From Albula goreensis (lineage: Eukaryota > Chordata > Actinopteri > Albuliformes > Albulidae), in NCBI GenBank assembly GCA_022829145.1, contig CM040748.1, forward strand, positions 30,890,501-30,954,500: a stretch of DNA of 64,000 bases. The letters are read 5' to 3'. The notes beneath the pieces were generated by a model. That model saw only the letters and a program-made list of their open reading frames with translations. It was not told the origin of the DNA and did not search any database. Below, in pieces: positions 10,621-21,065 of this stretch. How positions within the stretch are numbered: the stretch's first letter is position 1; the number at the start of each line of letters is the position of its first letter. A program made the position numbers and the translations under genes.

Positions 10621-11100
10621 GTGGTGATGATGCTTACTTAATTACCATTTTGCATAATGACTTAATCATAATGTGGTAGAAAGAGTTAAACATGTAAACA
10701 TGGTAACCCATCCAGAGTTTCACTCTGCAGTGAGCGTGTGCACGTGATGGTTGACTTTGAGTCGGGCAGGGAAAGGCGGAGTTCAGAGTGCCAGAGAAGA
10801 AGTACCCGTGACTCAGAGCCAAAGTGGGGCTCTCAAAGCCGTGTCAGTCCAGTGGCAGGCCATATGCTTATCACAGTCTTCACATAGCCGCTGCCGCTCA
10901 GCGCTCCAATTAAAGAACCCATGCCTGAGCATTCGCCGCTTCCCAGCAGTACCTGGGGCCGAGCGGCGGGGCGGTTATGGCCGTAGCGGTGTGAGAACTC
11001 TCACCGCAGAGACACCCCGCTCACCCAAACGAGAGCATTCAAATCAATAAAGGGGCCTTCAGGACCGGTCTCCCGCTCTGGAAGAAAAAGAGTTTCGTTA
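10621..11100. promoter_or_regulatory. Candidate non-coding block with CpG patch
   Basis: Mixed sequence contains an E-box (GCACGTGATGG, about 10739) and a CpG-rich patch at about 10885-11035. The open frame at 10751-11050 has no recognisable motif. A regulatory role is possible but weakly supported. Confidence 0.25.
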
Positions 11101-11280
11101 CTGTCGAGGTGCTTGCATTTTCAGCACCGGGAAGACTTTTTTTTCCGTGTTCTGAGGGTCCAGTCAAGCTGCTCACAGCATCTGGATACTTCCGCTCCTG
11201 TCTGGTGCCAGTTTGTTTAATGTAGCGAGAAGGGCAAAGCCAGGTGGCTGCCCGCTTCAGTACATATACCGATTTTTGGG

Positions 11281-11400
11281 TTCGTGTGAGCGTGTGTGTG
11301 TGAGTGTGTGGTTATTTTGTGTGTGGCTTTGTCTGTGAGTCTGAATGGGTATGAGTGTGTGTGTGTTTCTAAGCATGAGTGTGTGCATGTGTGCTTGTTC
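11281..11400. repeat. Impure (TG)n tract
   Basis: TG-rich sequence with interruptions, including GTGTGTGTGTGAGTGTGTGG near 11292. Confidence 0.85.
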
Positions 11401-12240
11401 TCTACATTAGCTTTGACATATTCATATTTAGAATTGAGTTAATTTGTTAAACTGTTTCGATTTTGAAAAATGATTCATAATTACCCCAGAGACATTAGTA
11501 CTATCCGCATCTCTATCATCGGAATGCTCAATATCTATAGCGTGCAGATGGCTGATACAATAAGAGAGGCTTTCATCATTATATCTGTGATGTCAAAGTA
11601 ACTAGGACCAGTTTTGCTGCTGTCGCTGATTCCGCTCTTTGTAATAATCGCTCAGTAGGCAATATTATGTTGTTGCTATCATGAAGCACTTTTATGAGCC
11701 AGACAGAATTATTACTTTCACATTTATAACTGTGAGACAAAAACATTTGCCAAATGGGATTTTCAGTTATGCCTTTTTTGTCACACAAGTAACGTTCTAT
11801 AGTCCTCCTGCAGTCAGCTTGGTCCTCAGGGTTCAGGGATTTTGACTTTTAAAATCTGAACATTTAGCAGCGTTCTTAATTCTTTTTACATTCCATTTTA
11901 CAAAGATGATCGAAGAAATATTGTTATTTTTCCTCATAATCTACCACAGTCACTATCATGGGGCCAAGAGAGGGATTAGAAATATTAGCTATGACATATT
12001 TACATTGGATATGCTCTTTCAAATGCTGGTTGCATCTGTGTATTATTTATGGGACTTATTAAACAGTACAAACGAAAAACAGAGCGATTATCATTTATCT
12101 TGATTTATTATTTATGAGGCCTTGCTCCTGTGGTTGGAGACTCAAGAAGCCGAGATGGAAGAAGGCCAGTACGGAATTGTAAGCCAAAGGGGCTTGTTAG
12201 ACACCAGCCCCTTTGAAAGCACCCAAGATCCTGACATCTG
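11401..12240. promoter_or_regulatory. Candidate conserved non-coding block, about 0.8 kb
   Basis: A long block of evenly mixed sequence without simple repeats. It contains many ATTA, TTATTTATG and AATATT-type motifs and no plausible coding frame. A perfect 10-bp hairpin lies at 12185-12215. In texture this is one of the better candidates for a conserved element of the desert; that is inferred. Confidence 0.35.
12185..12215. repeat. Perfect 10-bp hairpin, 11-nt loop
   Basis: CAAAGGGGCT at 12185-12194 is the exact reverse complement of AGCCCCTTTG at 12206-12215, with TGTTAGACACC between. Confidence 0.85.
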
Positions 12241-12311
12241 AGCTGATTACCTGGATTCAGTCAAAATGTGTCCTTAACTTATAACTGTGTCACTTTTATC
12301 TTCACTAACAC

Positions 12312-12400
12312 TGGTTTAATTTTACCTTTATTCAAACAGGTAGGTCAACTGGAAACTTGGTTCTCTTCAGCAGCAATTGTTGGCAATTGAAATGAACTAA
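12312..12400. repeat. Probable fragment of a dispersed fish repeat
   Basis: The sequence TTTTACCTTTATTCAAACAGG followed by TAGGTCAACTGGAAAC resembles a dispersed fish repeat that I remember as TTTACCTTTATTTAACCAGG followed by TAAGTC. Recognition is by memory of the motif only. The copy is diverged and its ends are unclear. Confidence 0.45.
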
Positions 12401-13649
12401 GCTCATAGACACAGTCACACAACACAATAACAGGAATGTCACATACAAACTTTGAGGCAACATTGCTTCATTCATGTTATTTCGTCATGAAAAAATATTA
12501 ATGATTCGTGTCAAATACAATTTGAGAATTTTCTGAATGGAAGTATTTAACTCACAGACTTGTATAGCATTGCTAACTTTCCTGATAACATTAAAATGAA
12601 TCACCATCTTCTATTCAGATTCTTTTTCTGTAGATGTAACAACAAAAGTGAATAATGTTCTACTAAGGCTGCCCCTGCAGTGTGTATTGTGACTTCAAGG
12701 TAATGTCCACAGCCCCCCCTTGGAAACTGGACAAATGTACAAGCTGGGAACATTAACCCTAACATTAATAACACTCCAGGAACATTCTGACAAGCAAAAC
12801 TCATGAACTGGGTCAGTGCTAAATGAAGCCATAGGATCATATTACTGACTACCCCTTATCGAGCTGTAGAGATAAGCTATTATGTGTCCTTTCCCTTGCT
12901 CCTGATAGTTGACTTTCCTCTTCTGTTTGTTTTGCTCATTCACCTTGTTCATCTCTCCCTTTCCCACCAACAGATGGATGCCCCTCCGAATTTCCATCTC
13001 TTTCTTTTCGCCCTTTCATCTCCAGCTCCCGTGTTACTGTACCTGAAGGAGCTCCGAGGGAACTCAACGGCAGCTAACAGAGCCTGACAAAGTTCTACCT
13101 GCAATCAAACTTCCCCAAAGGCCCCATGACCCAGTTCAACCTCTGAGAATGGAAACGCTAGGGCCCCCGAGTTCAATCAATGTTTGTCCTTAAGACCGCC
13201 TTTGACAAAATGCAAGTCTTTTTTTTATTTACTTGGTGCTTTTTGTCCAATAGTTTTATATGAAGAAAATTAATCTAGATGTAAGAATTAGTCTCTAGGC
13301 TACAGTGGTTTCATCAAAAAAAATTCTACCTGTTTGAAAAAATACTATACTAATATACATTTCTCTACCCTCAAAAAATATTTTTTTGTGTACAGAGACT
13401 ACATTTTCACTTTTAGAGAAATGTATTACCACCAATCTATAAACTTTTGAAAAGCAACATTTAGAGGAAGGTGTATATTGGCCAGAGGATTATCAAAAGA
13501 TTGTGGCTTATATAAGATGTAATTGGGATCCTGGGTGTGTACTGTAATAATTCATCTGGCATATACTTGTGCTCTGTGAGAAATACATGAAAGATTTCCT
13601 CTAACCGTAACAATAAGTGAATGTATTCTCCTGAGGGATACTGACCTCC
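12401..13649. other. Non-coding stretch
   Basis: No gene is seen. Positions 12880-13090 hold an open frame of 67 codons without a recognisable motif, within pyrimidine-rich sequence. Positions 13200-13500 are AT-rich with A- and T-runs. Confidence 0.6.
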
Positions 13650-14110
13650 ACTTACATCTGTGGTCTCACTGCTTTATTTCTCAGACCATTAAAGCTCATG
13701 AAAGATTTTATTCTTTCCGTTTCATAAGTACGTATTAAGTTTTATTATTTACAGTACTTATGGCCTGATTAAGTTATTGAAGGATCCCTGTCAGTTCACA
13801 TCATGTAGATAATGAAATAAACTCAACCTCGTCCCTAGTTTAATTGTGTCCTAATTTCTACGCTAATGACACTGTGATATGAGGTTCTCCATAAGTCTTC
13901 CAAGAATTAATTACAGTTTTACTGGGAAAAATGATAATGAAAGAATGCTGCAAATTAAACAGCTGTTTTGTTTTCCCCTGTGAAAAAAAATGCACATTTC
14001 CGCACAACTGTAATTTTCGTAGCTCATTCCCTGGATATCCATTTGCTCCTAACTGTGATTAGCTGTAGTGCTTTATAGTTGTATTCATGTGTGGCACACG
14101 GAAGTTTCTG
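13650..14110. promoter_or_regulatory. Candidate conserved non-coding block
   Basis: Unique AT-moderate sequence carries AAGAATTAATTACAG (about 13902), GTTTAATTGTG, CTGTGATTAGCTG and other homeodomain-type motifs. It has no simple repeats before the TG tract that follows. Regulatory function is inferred. Confidence 0.35.
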
Positions 14111-14240
14111 TTCCTCTCTCAGAACGCGGCGAGCTGTCACTGCTCAAGCAGGATTGAGTGCATCCATTTGGGAAGACAGCTTGTGAATAAAACAAGTGAG
14201 GGAAACGGGGAGGAAGGAGAAGAGACCTGAAAACAAGGGT

Positions 14241-14435
14241 TTGCGTGTGTTTGTGTGTGTGTGTGTGTGCATGTGTGTTTGAATGCGCACATGCATATAT
14301 GTTTGTTGGGGTGTGCATTAGTGCTTGCAGGTGTGTGTGTGTCCGCGCATTTGTGTGTATGGGTGTTTGTGTGTACATTTGTGTGCGTGTGCATACGTGC
14401 AGGTGTTTGTGTGTGTGGAGAGATATTGATATCAC
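14241..14435. repeat. Long impure (TG)n microsatellite
   Basis: About 195 bp of TG-rich sequence with many interruptions (GCATGCATAT, CCGCGCAT and others). The open frames that cross it on both strands (Cys/Val- or His/Thr-rich) are translated repeat, not genes. Confidence 0.92.
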
Positions 14436-14579
14436 GCACATTGGCTTTCTGTAGCGAGGCAAAACGCACCTCACATTTCAAACACTTTAACTTCTCCTGT
14501 CTGCTACCCCCTCCCCCAGTCTCCGCCCCATTTTGATGTCAAAGTAAAACCAAGAAACCACAAAGGCGGAGGGGAGAAG

Positions 14580-14880
14580 GGAAATAAAACACCATCTTTA
14601 TCTTAATTATTTCATTATGACCAAGCCGATCATCCTGCGGAAATGTTTCCATAATCTTTGAACATTGCATTTATATATTGTTTCTCTTTTTGCTTGTTTT
14701 ACTTTTACCTTCCAGTCAAAAGCATCTTTCCCCCCTCTCTCCCTTTCCCTCTCTCCTTGGAAAAGTCTCGGGTTAGAAATGTTCCCTTTTGTGAACCCGT
14801 GACAGATGCCTAATTGAATGATGAATGTCCCTTTATTATGGCGTAATTGAACTGCCAGCTTTTTGATTGGTTTGCGAGGA
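14580..14880. promoter_or_regulatory. Candidate conserved non-coding block
   Basis: Sequence around 14590-14680 (ATCTTAATTATTTCATTATGACC) and 14805-14870 (CCTAATTGAATGATGAATG) is rich in ATTA cores and separated by a short CT-rich tract. No coding frame is supported. Confidence 0.35.
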
Positions 14881-15330
14881 TGCTCCGATCCCTCGCCGGG
14901 GCTCCGCCGAGGGGTCTCAGAAGGCTCCCCCGCCCCGGCCCACGCTCCATCTGTCTACCCCGCATCCCAGACCCTCTTCGCACTTTGGGGAGGGTGTGTG
15001 TGTGAGAGGGGGTGTTTCCGAGTCGTAATAAATTATGCAAATGCTGCCCCCGTGCTGACAATGAGAATATCGTTTTTTATTGTTCAGAGGGGGAATCCTC
15101 CCCATGCGACACCCCTATGTCCCTGATCCACCCCCACCCCCCACCCCCGATGGTGTCCCAAACGAACGCTGCCCTGACCTGACAAGGCCGCGATGAAGAT
15201 TAATGACCCCCACCTGACTGACAGTGGGCCGGGGGGAGTCATTTATCAAGCCCTGACAGGTGTCATTCAGCCACCGTCGCCTCCGCCTCCTCCCTGGAGA
15301 AGAACGCCTCTTTTCCCCTCCCCCCCTCTC
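14881..15330. promoter_or_regulatory. GC-rich patch and candidate conserved block
   Basis: Positions 14881-14945 are CpG-rich with an imperfect hairpin (CCTCGCCGGGG / CTCCGCCGAGG). Positions 15020-15110 carry AATAAATTATGCAAATGC, which contains an octamer-like ATGCAAAT, the POU-domain consensus. Positions 15185-15270 have GATTAATGACC. A C-rich run at 15126-15148 could form a quadruplex on the minus strand. The overlapping open frames show no protein motif. Confidence 0.35.
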
Positions 15331-15451
15331 TTTCACTCTCTCTGTGTCTCTCCCTCTCTCCACTTTTTTGTAGCCTCTCTCCTTCCTATTCTTTTGTCAT
15401 GCAACTTAAACAAGGGATTTTATAACAGTCAACAACAAACATAACGAAAAC

Positions 15452-15473
15452 AAATAAATAAATAAATAAATAA
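15452..15473. repeat. (AAAT)n microsatellite
   Basis: Five tandem AAAT units followed by a partial unit. Confidence 0.9.
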
Positions 15474-15625
15474 GCAGGCTTCAAAGGTAGCGGGTCTGGC
15501 AGGTATGTACAGGAAAATCATTCCCGCACTGGGTTCAGAGACTGGTGTGGCCTAGGAGGTCCTTCTCCATTTTAATTTGGTTCTGTGAGCCAAAGGCCAC
15601 AGTCAGGAGTGGAGTACGGCAGTTC

Positions 15626-15656
15626 GGGGGCTGGGGGTGGGGGGGGTTGAGGGGGC
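15626..15656 (+). repeat. G-rich tract, potential quadruplex
   Basis: Four or more G-runs of at least four bases occur in 31 bp: GGGGG, GGGGG, GGGGGGGG and GGGGG. This satisfies the usual G-quadruplex pattern on the plus strand. Confidence 0.8.
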
Positions 15657-15659
15657 GAT

Positions 15660-15900
15660 GCCATCTTGGTGCCAAGGCGTCATCCATTACAATTTACCGA
15701 TATAGCCAACTTCAGGATCATTAGCAGCCATGCATTGATGATGGATTATATCGTGCTCAGTGTAATTCCTTTTGGGGGTCGCTGCTCCAGAGGAGAGTGG
15801 ACGCAGCTGAGTGAGGTGTCCTCTCAGTACCCAGCAGCCCCCTGTCTCCATCAGCACACACTGCTTCACAGGCCACAACGAAACTGAAATCAGCCCATTT
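15660..15900. promoter_or_regulatory. Candidate conserved non-coding block
   Basis: Mixed sequence without simple repeats includes TTACAATTTACCGATATAGC and GATGATGGATTATATCG. The open frames on both strands lack recognisable motifs. The interpretation rests on texture only. Confidence 0.3.
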
Positions 15901-16679
15901 TCACACTTAGAAAAAAGGAACATGGTGTCAGATAAACGTTAACTGTGTGCATATTAAATTATCGTGTGCACATTAAATTATTGGTAGATATCCCTCACAT
16001 CACTGGGTATCTGTCCATGCAAAGCATACATTTATGTATACCTGTGTCCCCATAAAGTAGCTCAAATAGAGGCCTATAGATAGTTAAGGAAATTTAATTT
16101 CAATGAGATTTCAGCTGTGCTTTCTGTAATGCAATGTAAAGATTGGAAAATGAATGCTATGAAAAGTTACTTGTTATGTCATCCTCTTATACTATCTATA
16201 TATATTATATAGTAGCAACAACAATAACAGTAAGGCAACTATCGGTATTCAGGTAAAGTAGTGAATACTTCTCACAGTGCACCGGAAGGATGTTGTTTCT
16301 TCCTTAATCTTATATTAATTTTTGTAGTACCATATAGAATATTATAATAGTAATTTCACCCTGACCACTGCTACAATTGTCTTGGACAAAGAGCATAGGA
16401 GAAACAAAGTCAATCCAATTTAGTGTCTGTCTTATTTATTTTTAAATGATCAGTACTATGTTCTTGTACGGTCAATATTTCTCCTCTATGCTATTTTAAG
16501 GCAGTTTAGTTCACAGCAGCACTAATTTGTATGCTGTCCAAATCAGTAATGAGTTAATATGACGGATTCGCTTGAAACCCACAACCTCCCTGTCAAGAGC
16601 AAAGTAAGCCACAGTGAAGATGAATATGGCTCCCCGTTTCATCATTTAGCTCAGCAGAATTAAATAAACTATGCGTGTC
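15901..16679. other. AT-rich non-coding stretch with short repeats
   Basis: A 17-bp unit of the form GTGTGCATATTAAATTAT is duplicated at about 15947-15981. A small AT palindrome (CTATATATATTATATAG) sits near 16195-16211. At 16568-16612 the minus strand reads GGGAGGTTGTGGGTTTCAAG, weakly like a tRNA-SINE head. No gene is seen. Confidence 0.5.
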
Positions 16680-17060
16680 TTTATACCTGTTTCACAATGC
16701 TTTGGCAATTATTAATTGTCTTTGCACAGCCCATCTTTGCTAATGGAGCTTAATAATTCATGAAAGATTAGTGGTGTCACAGTCCGCAATTAGCATTGTG
16801 TTTGAGAAATATCGGTATGCATCTTCATTAACGATCTATGAGTCCTTTAATCACAATTATGGGCCTCTCAAAGTCATCTTTCTCGTTGTTTTTATTCCTA
16901 GCGTTACACAGGCGGTTAGAATGAGGCCGCTAGATAGGCTCATTACGGACGGATTGCTAACTTGAATAAAATGCCTTTTTGAAGATTTTAAAATATGACT
17001 CCAGAGAGTGTGTTTTGAAATCAGTTCCCCTCTGTGCTGTTGTAGTAGCACATTTCATGA
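16680..17060. promoter_or_regulatory. Candidate conserved non-coding block
   Basis: One of the most enhancer-like stretches. CAATTATTAATTGTC, GCAATTAGC, TTCATTAACG and TTTAATCACAATTATGG lie close together, with GCGTTACACAGGCGG and CATTACGGACGG. There are no simple repeats. The open frames on both strands are chance frames. Function is inferred. Confidence 0.4.
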
Positions 17061-19728
17061 TTAATAGATGGCCCTCTCTCGTTTTCCCTTTTTTCTTAAT
17101 TTTTAGACTAATGTAAATATATTGGATAATGAACCCATAAAATCACTTCTGTTGTTTTAAAAGCAATATAAAATTAATTACAAGTGACGGCAACTTTGAT
17201 TGAATGGTATTTAGAGTGAACCACCTTTGTACGACACATGAAAATTCTCCTGCCACAGTAGAATAATTTTTTTTTCTCCATACAGTTAATAGGCTAAGAT
17301 TTTATTATTTATTTAATTAGCTGATAGTCTTGTCTGGGAGAAAACTGACTTAAATTTTACACATTACTTATTCATATATTTGGACACAAGCAGAATCTGC
17401 TTGTATTTAGTACAAAGGAGCTGGCAGTTAAAGACCATGTAGACTTATTGATCCTTGAGATTGCTTACAGTTGTGGTCTGGCTTAGTCAACCAGAAGGCC
17501 GTTGAACTATGTTGAACTGTTTGGAGGACTTGTGAAGTTATGTGGATTGAGTTTGTGTCAGTTCAGAGCCTTGTTACATATACTGGAATGTGATGACAAA
17601 AAAGGTATGTGTCGACCCAAGCAGAAGGGGAAGGGTTTTGTTTGGCAGGATTTTCCTTGTTTCACAGAGACATATGAGTCATCATTTATGAATATGTGCC
17701 AGAACTTGGGAAAAAATCATAAAAAAATATTAGCACACTCTTATTGTGCGCCCAGTTGATTCATTCAGCGCCGATAAAAAGTTGTAATATACAAGTCTAA
17801 ATATTATAATATGGCCAACGCCCATGTCTACCAATGTAAATTCGGCTATTGGCTGTTATACCGATAATGTGTTTAATTTTAGTGAACGAGTGTTTAGTGA
17901 ACGGCCTGAAGCTGTCGATAGGTCAGAAAAATGTGAGTAACAAACATGGTTAAATATTGCATTTTTATGGTTTAATACAAGAAATTCATCCAGAATTCAT
18001 TGTTTAAAAGCGTACTTAGCATTTCTGTACTGTTGGTAACTATGCATTTGTGATATTAATGACGGAGGGATATTCATGTGGAGATTGCATTAGCTAGCAA
18101 CTAGCTGGTAGCCATAGCCAACTGTATGGGAACCATGTATAATAAGCATGTTGCTAGCGAAAATTTAAGCTTCCAGGTAAGAATATAACATGATTATGTG
18201 GGTTAATCTTTATTACAGGAGTGATATTATAGTCAATATGTGCACGTGTATATTATATCTATTTAATTAGGTAGCTGTTAAAGGAAAATTCAATGTTTTA
18301 TCTGCCAATTAATGCTAACTGTGGATAGTTTCCATTTTCTTATGAGGGCATTTTAGACTTTGCAGATGCACCAGCAAGGTATTTGAACTTGTAAATAAAG
18401 AAATGACCGTTGTGGTGAATCCGGGTATACTTACAGCATTCTTTGAGGTGTGTTCAACTAATAGTTTATGTAATGTATTTCCTTTTTTAAATGTGTTTAG
18501 CAAATGTGTAGCAGTTGGCTAGTGCCATCTACAATATGAACAGTATTAAACATTATTAATTACTGAAAGTATTTACTGTTGTTTTTTAAAGTAAATACCT
18601 TTAACAAATGTCATAGTTTGGTTTAAACTAGATTTTGTGAAACTAACAGGGGAGAACAGATGAAAATAATTCCCTGTATTGTTTAAAGGAAACAGAAAAA
18701 GATACTCACCCGTTGTCAAGTAGAGATGTTTACCTTTGTTAGTAGTGCCTTTTTTGAGGTTTTCCTGTGAAAAATGTTATAAGCTATATTGTTGTTCTAG
18801 TTTTAATGAACCTAAGCCAGGGGAGGGTTAGCATGTATAGTGGAAGGAAGGTGACTCTTACTGACTCTAAAATGACAAAGTGACACAGTGGCATTCATTG
18901 GCTCAAGCAACCCAAATGTGCCCGAGTGTGAATTTGGTTCAAGGGCAGCACGCCCTTCCCGAAACTGGACCTGGGTCGGAGTCTCAGGGTAGGGGCGGCA
19001 CGCCGATTAGTTTTCCGGTTAACTGTCAGAGTTTCGCAAATGAGCCCAAAGGTGTCATGTTCCAAAGCAGGTGTCAAGGGCACCCGAGTCATCATAATGC
19101 TGACCTCCGCTGGCAACTCAGCTCTTTATCCCCCTGTTCATTGGTCCTCTTTTTCCTGTTGTATTATCGTAATTGTCCTGATGAGTGCATTTGGCAGTTA
19201 CATTATCAATTTACTGCCCCCCTTGCCACCCCATTAATCCTGCAGTTAAAATACAGTAACCATTAGGTCTAACTGTGCGCGAAGCATAAACCTGTCCTGA
19301 TGTAGCCCATGGCTTTATAAAGTGTGCGCAGTCTGCTGGTATCAGTTTTTTCCCTCCATTCTCTCAATCTGTTCCACTGCTCTTCATTTCTGCTGTCATG
19401 CAAGATTATACAGATGTGGAACACTTTGCAACGAATCATGCCCATGAAATGCTATTTGAAGATTGCATTATTGCAGTTGTTGTCAGTAATATGTTTTTTA
19501 ATGCTTTCTCAGCCCAGATCATTACAAAGGTGAACTGTATTCACCTTGTACAGATGTGACAGGGGTGGAGGTGCTAAATATTTTCAGCAATAGAGTGTAA
19601 GGTTCTTCAATTATGTATGAGGGGTTTGTCCTTAAAGGCTTGAATGGTTCCAGTCCCTGTTCCTACCTCAAGAGCTGACAGTTCTCACTCTCCACAGTGC
19701 AGCTGAACAGTTTTCAGCAAAAGCCCAG
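17061..19728. other. Mostly AT-rich non-coding stretch
   Basis: No gene is seen. Positions 17760-17880 contain GGCTATTGGCTGTTATACCGATAATG, which resembles sequences in fish DNA-transposon relics, and 18095-18160 holds GCTAGCAACTAGCTGG, also repeat-like; neither has clear ends. The 128-codon frame at 18880-19266 has no recognisable domain. Positions 17270-17330 have TATTTAATTAGC. Confidence 0.5.
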
Positions 19729-19988
19729 GGCTGGATTCAATCAAACACGCTTAAGCCTTTTTAGTGCATACACAATTTAGTCAAAACATCTGACTTTACA
19801 TTACCACATCATTTTCTTTGAGTATGTTATATTTTATTGGAGACAAGCAAATGTGTACTTTAGAATGTGTTCTTTTCATTATAAAATAGAATAACATGTG
19901 CACCTTAAGAGGTTGAAGTCAGTTTTGATGGACTTTTTCTGCCCTTTAAGAGTGTGCTGGGTACGTATGGTTGATTAAATATACCCCT
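19729..19988. mobile_element. Non-autonomous DNA element (MITE), copy 2
   Basis: Same family as 8337-8571. It begins GGCTGGATTCAATCAAACAC. It shares internal blocks (TTGGAGACAAGCA against CTGGAAACAAGCA, AATAGAATAACATGTGC against AATAGAACAGAATATGC, AAGTCAGTTTTGATGGACTT against AAGTCCATTTTGATTG). It ends GCCCTTTAAGAG to GGTTGATTAAAT. The right end is more diverged than the left, so the boundary is approximate. Confidence 0.8.
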
Positions 19989-20739
19989 ACTATTGTCACC
20001 CAATGAACTGGTGCATTTTGGCATACATCTGGTATCTAAGTAGACAGACCAAACATGAACAGTTCACTGAAATGAGTAGTGTTTTGTGCAACAGCCAGCT
20101 CCATTCCATGTTTGAGGAAAACCATTTTACAATGCTGTGCGACACAATGTAGCATTTTATGTCAGGTATCGTAAACTAATTTACACAAAGTCATGTTTGA
20201 CGGAAGATAAAACTGTTATATGACAGTGGCATCAGCAGCAAGGGGATTTTGGAAATGCCAGGTGCATGCAGGGACGATGAAGTGGAGCTGGTCTTTATAA
20301 TGCAGGGGGTGACAGCCCTGCCGCCTTCTAGTGATGTCATAGGTCAGAGTTCAGAGGTCTCCCATATGCGACAGGTCTCATCCAGTTTCAGCGTCTCCAA
20401 GCCTCGCCATGTCGAGTGTGTGATTAACGCTCATCGAGCAGGACGCCTGCTGGACTCTTGGTCCCAGCACAGCCTTTAGAAGTTGATAAATATGATCACT
20501 TACTGCACCATGTTGTTTTCAAATGAGAGGAGACTTGATGGTTTTAAGGCTGCCAATAGGAGACTAGCGAAAAAAAAATGTATTTAAAATGCCACTAGAA
20601 TTGTCACAAATGATTAGTCTACAAACGCTGTTTGAATCTGTCTGTTGCTTTTTTCATTTGTTTGTTTTTTAGTGTTCTGTTTCTGTGTGCATGTGTGTTT
20701 ACAAACCCAGGAAGGAAATAAAAATATCAACTGCTTATA
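19989..20739. other. Non-coding stretch
   Basis: No gene is seen. A 76-codon frame at 20249-20479 has no recognisable motif. Confidence 0.55.
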
Positions 20740-21065
20740 AAAATCATGAAATATTCAACATAATTTATTTTCTTCCTCTGAAATCACACGGTTAAAACCA
20801 TTAAGACTTTTACGCTTTTTACGGTGACAGATTCCAGGTGAAATGGATTGAGGTGTTTTAGCAGTACATTGGGCCTGTGTTGTCCCCCTACCCCCCCCGC
20901 CTCCTCTCCCTGGCGTTATGTGGAAATCTCGCACACAATAATTGCTTGACCTTTACAGCCGTGGGACTGTCTCATTAGAGCTGATGGATAATGACGGTCC
21001 CCGCCGCGAAACGTGAACCACGGTGATAATGAAACGCGGGCAGATCCCCACACCAGCGACACTCC
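20740..21065. promoter_or_regulatory. Candidate conserved non-coding block
   Basis: Mixed sequence includes AACATAATTTATTTTC, AAAACCATTAAGAC, ACAATAATTGCTTGACC, GATGGATAATGACGG and GGTGATAATGAAACGCGGG, interrupted by a short C-run at about 20884-20900. Function is inferred. Confidence 0.33.

Noticed and set aside
14085..14536. Open frames across the TG-rich tract
   Set aside because: They are translated (TG)n/(CA)n repeats (Cys/Val or His/Thr runs).
16560..16620. tRNA-SINE head on the minus strand
   Set aside because: Only GGGAGGTTGTGGGTTTCAAG is suggestive; no A box or body, so not listed as a separate element.
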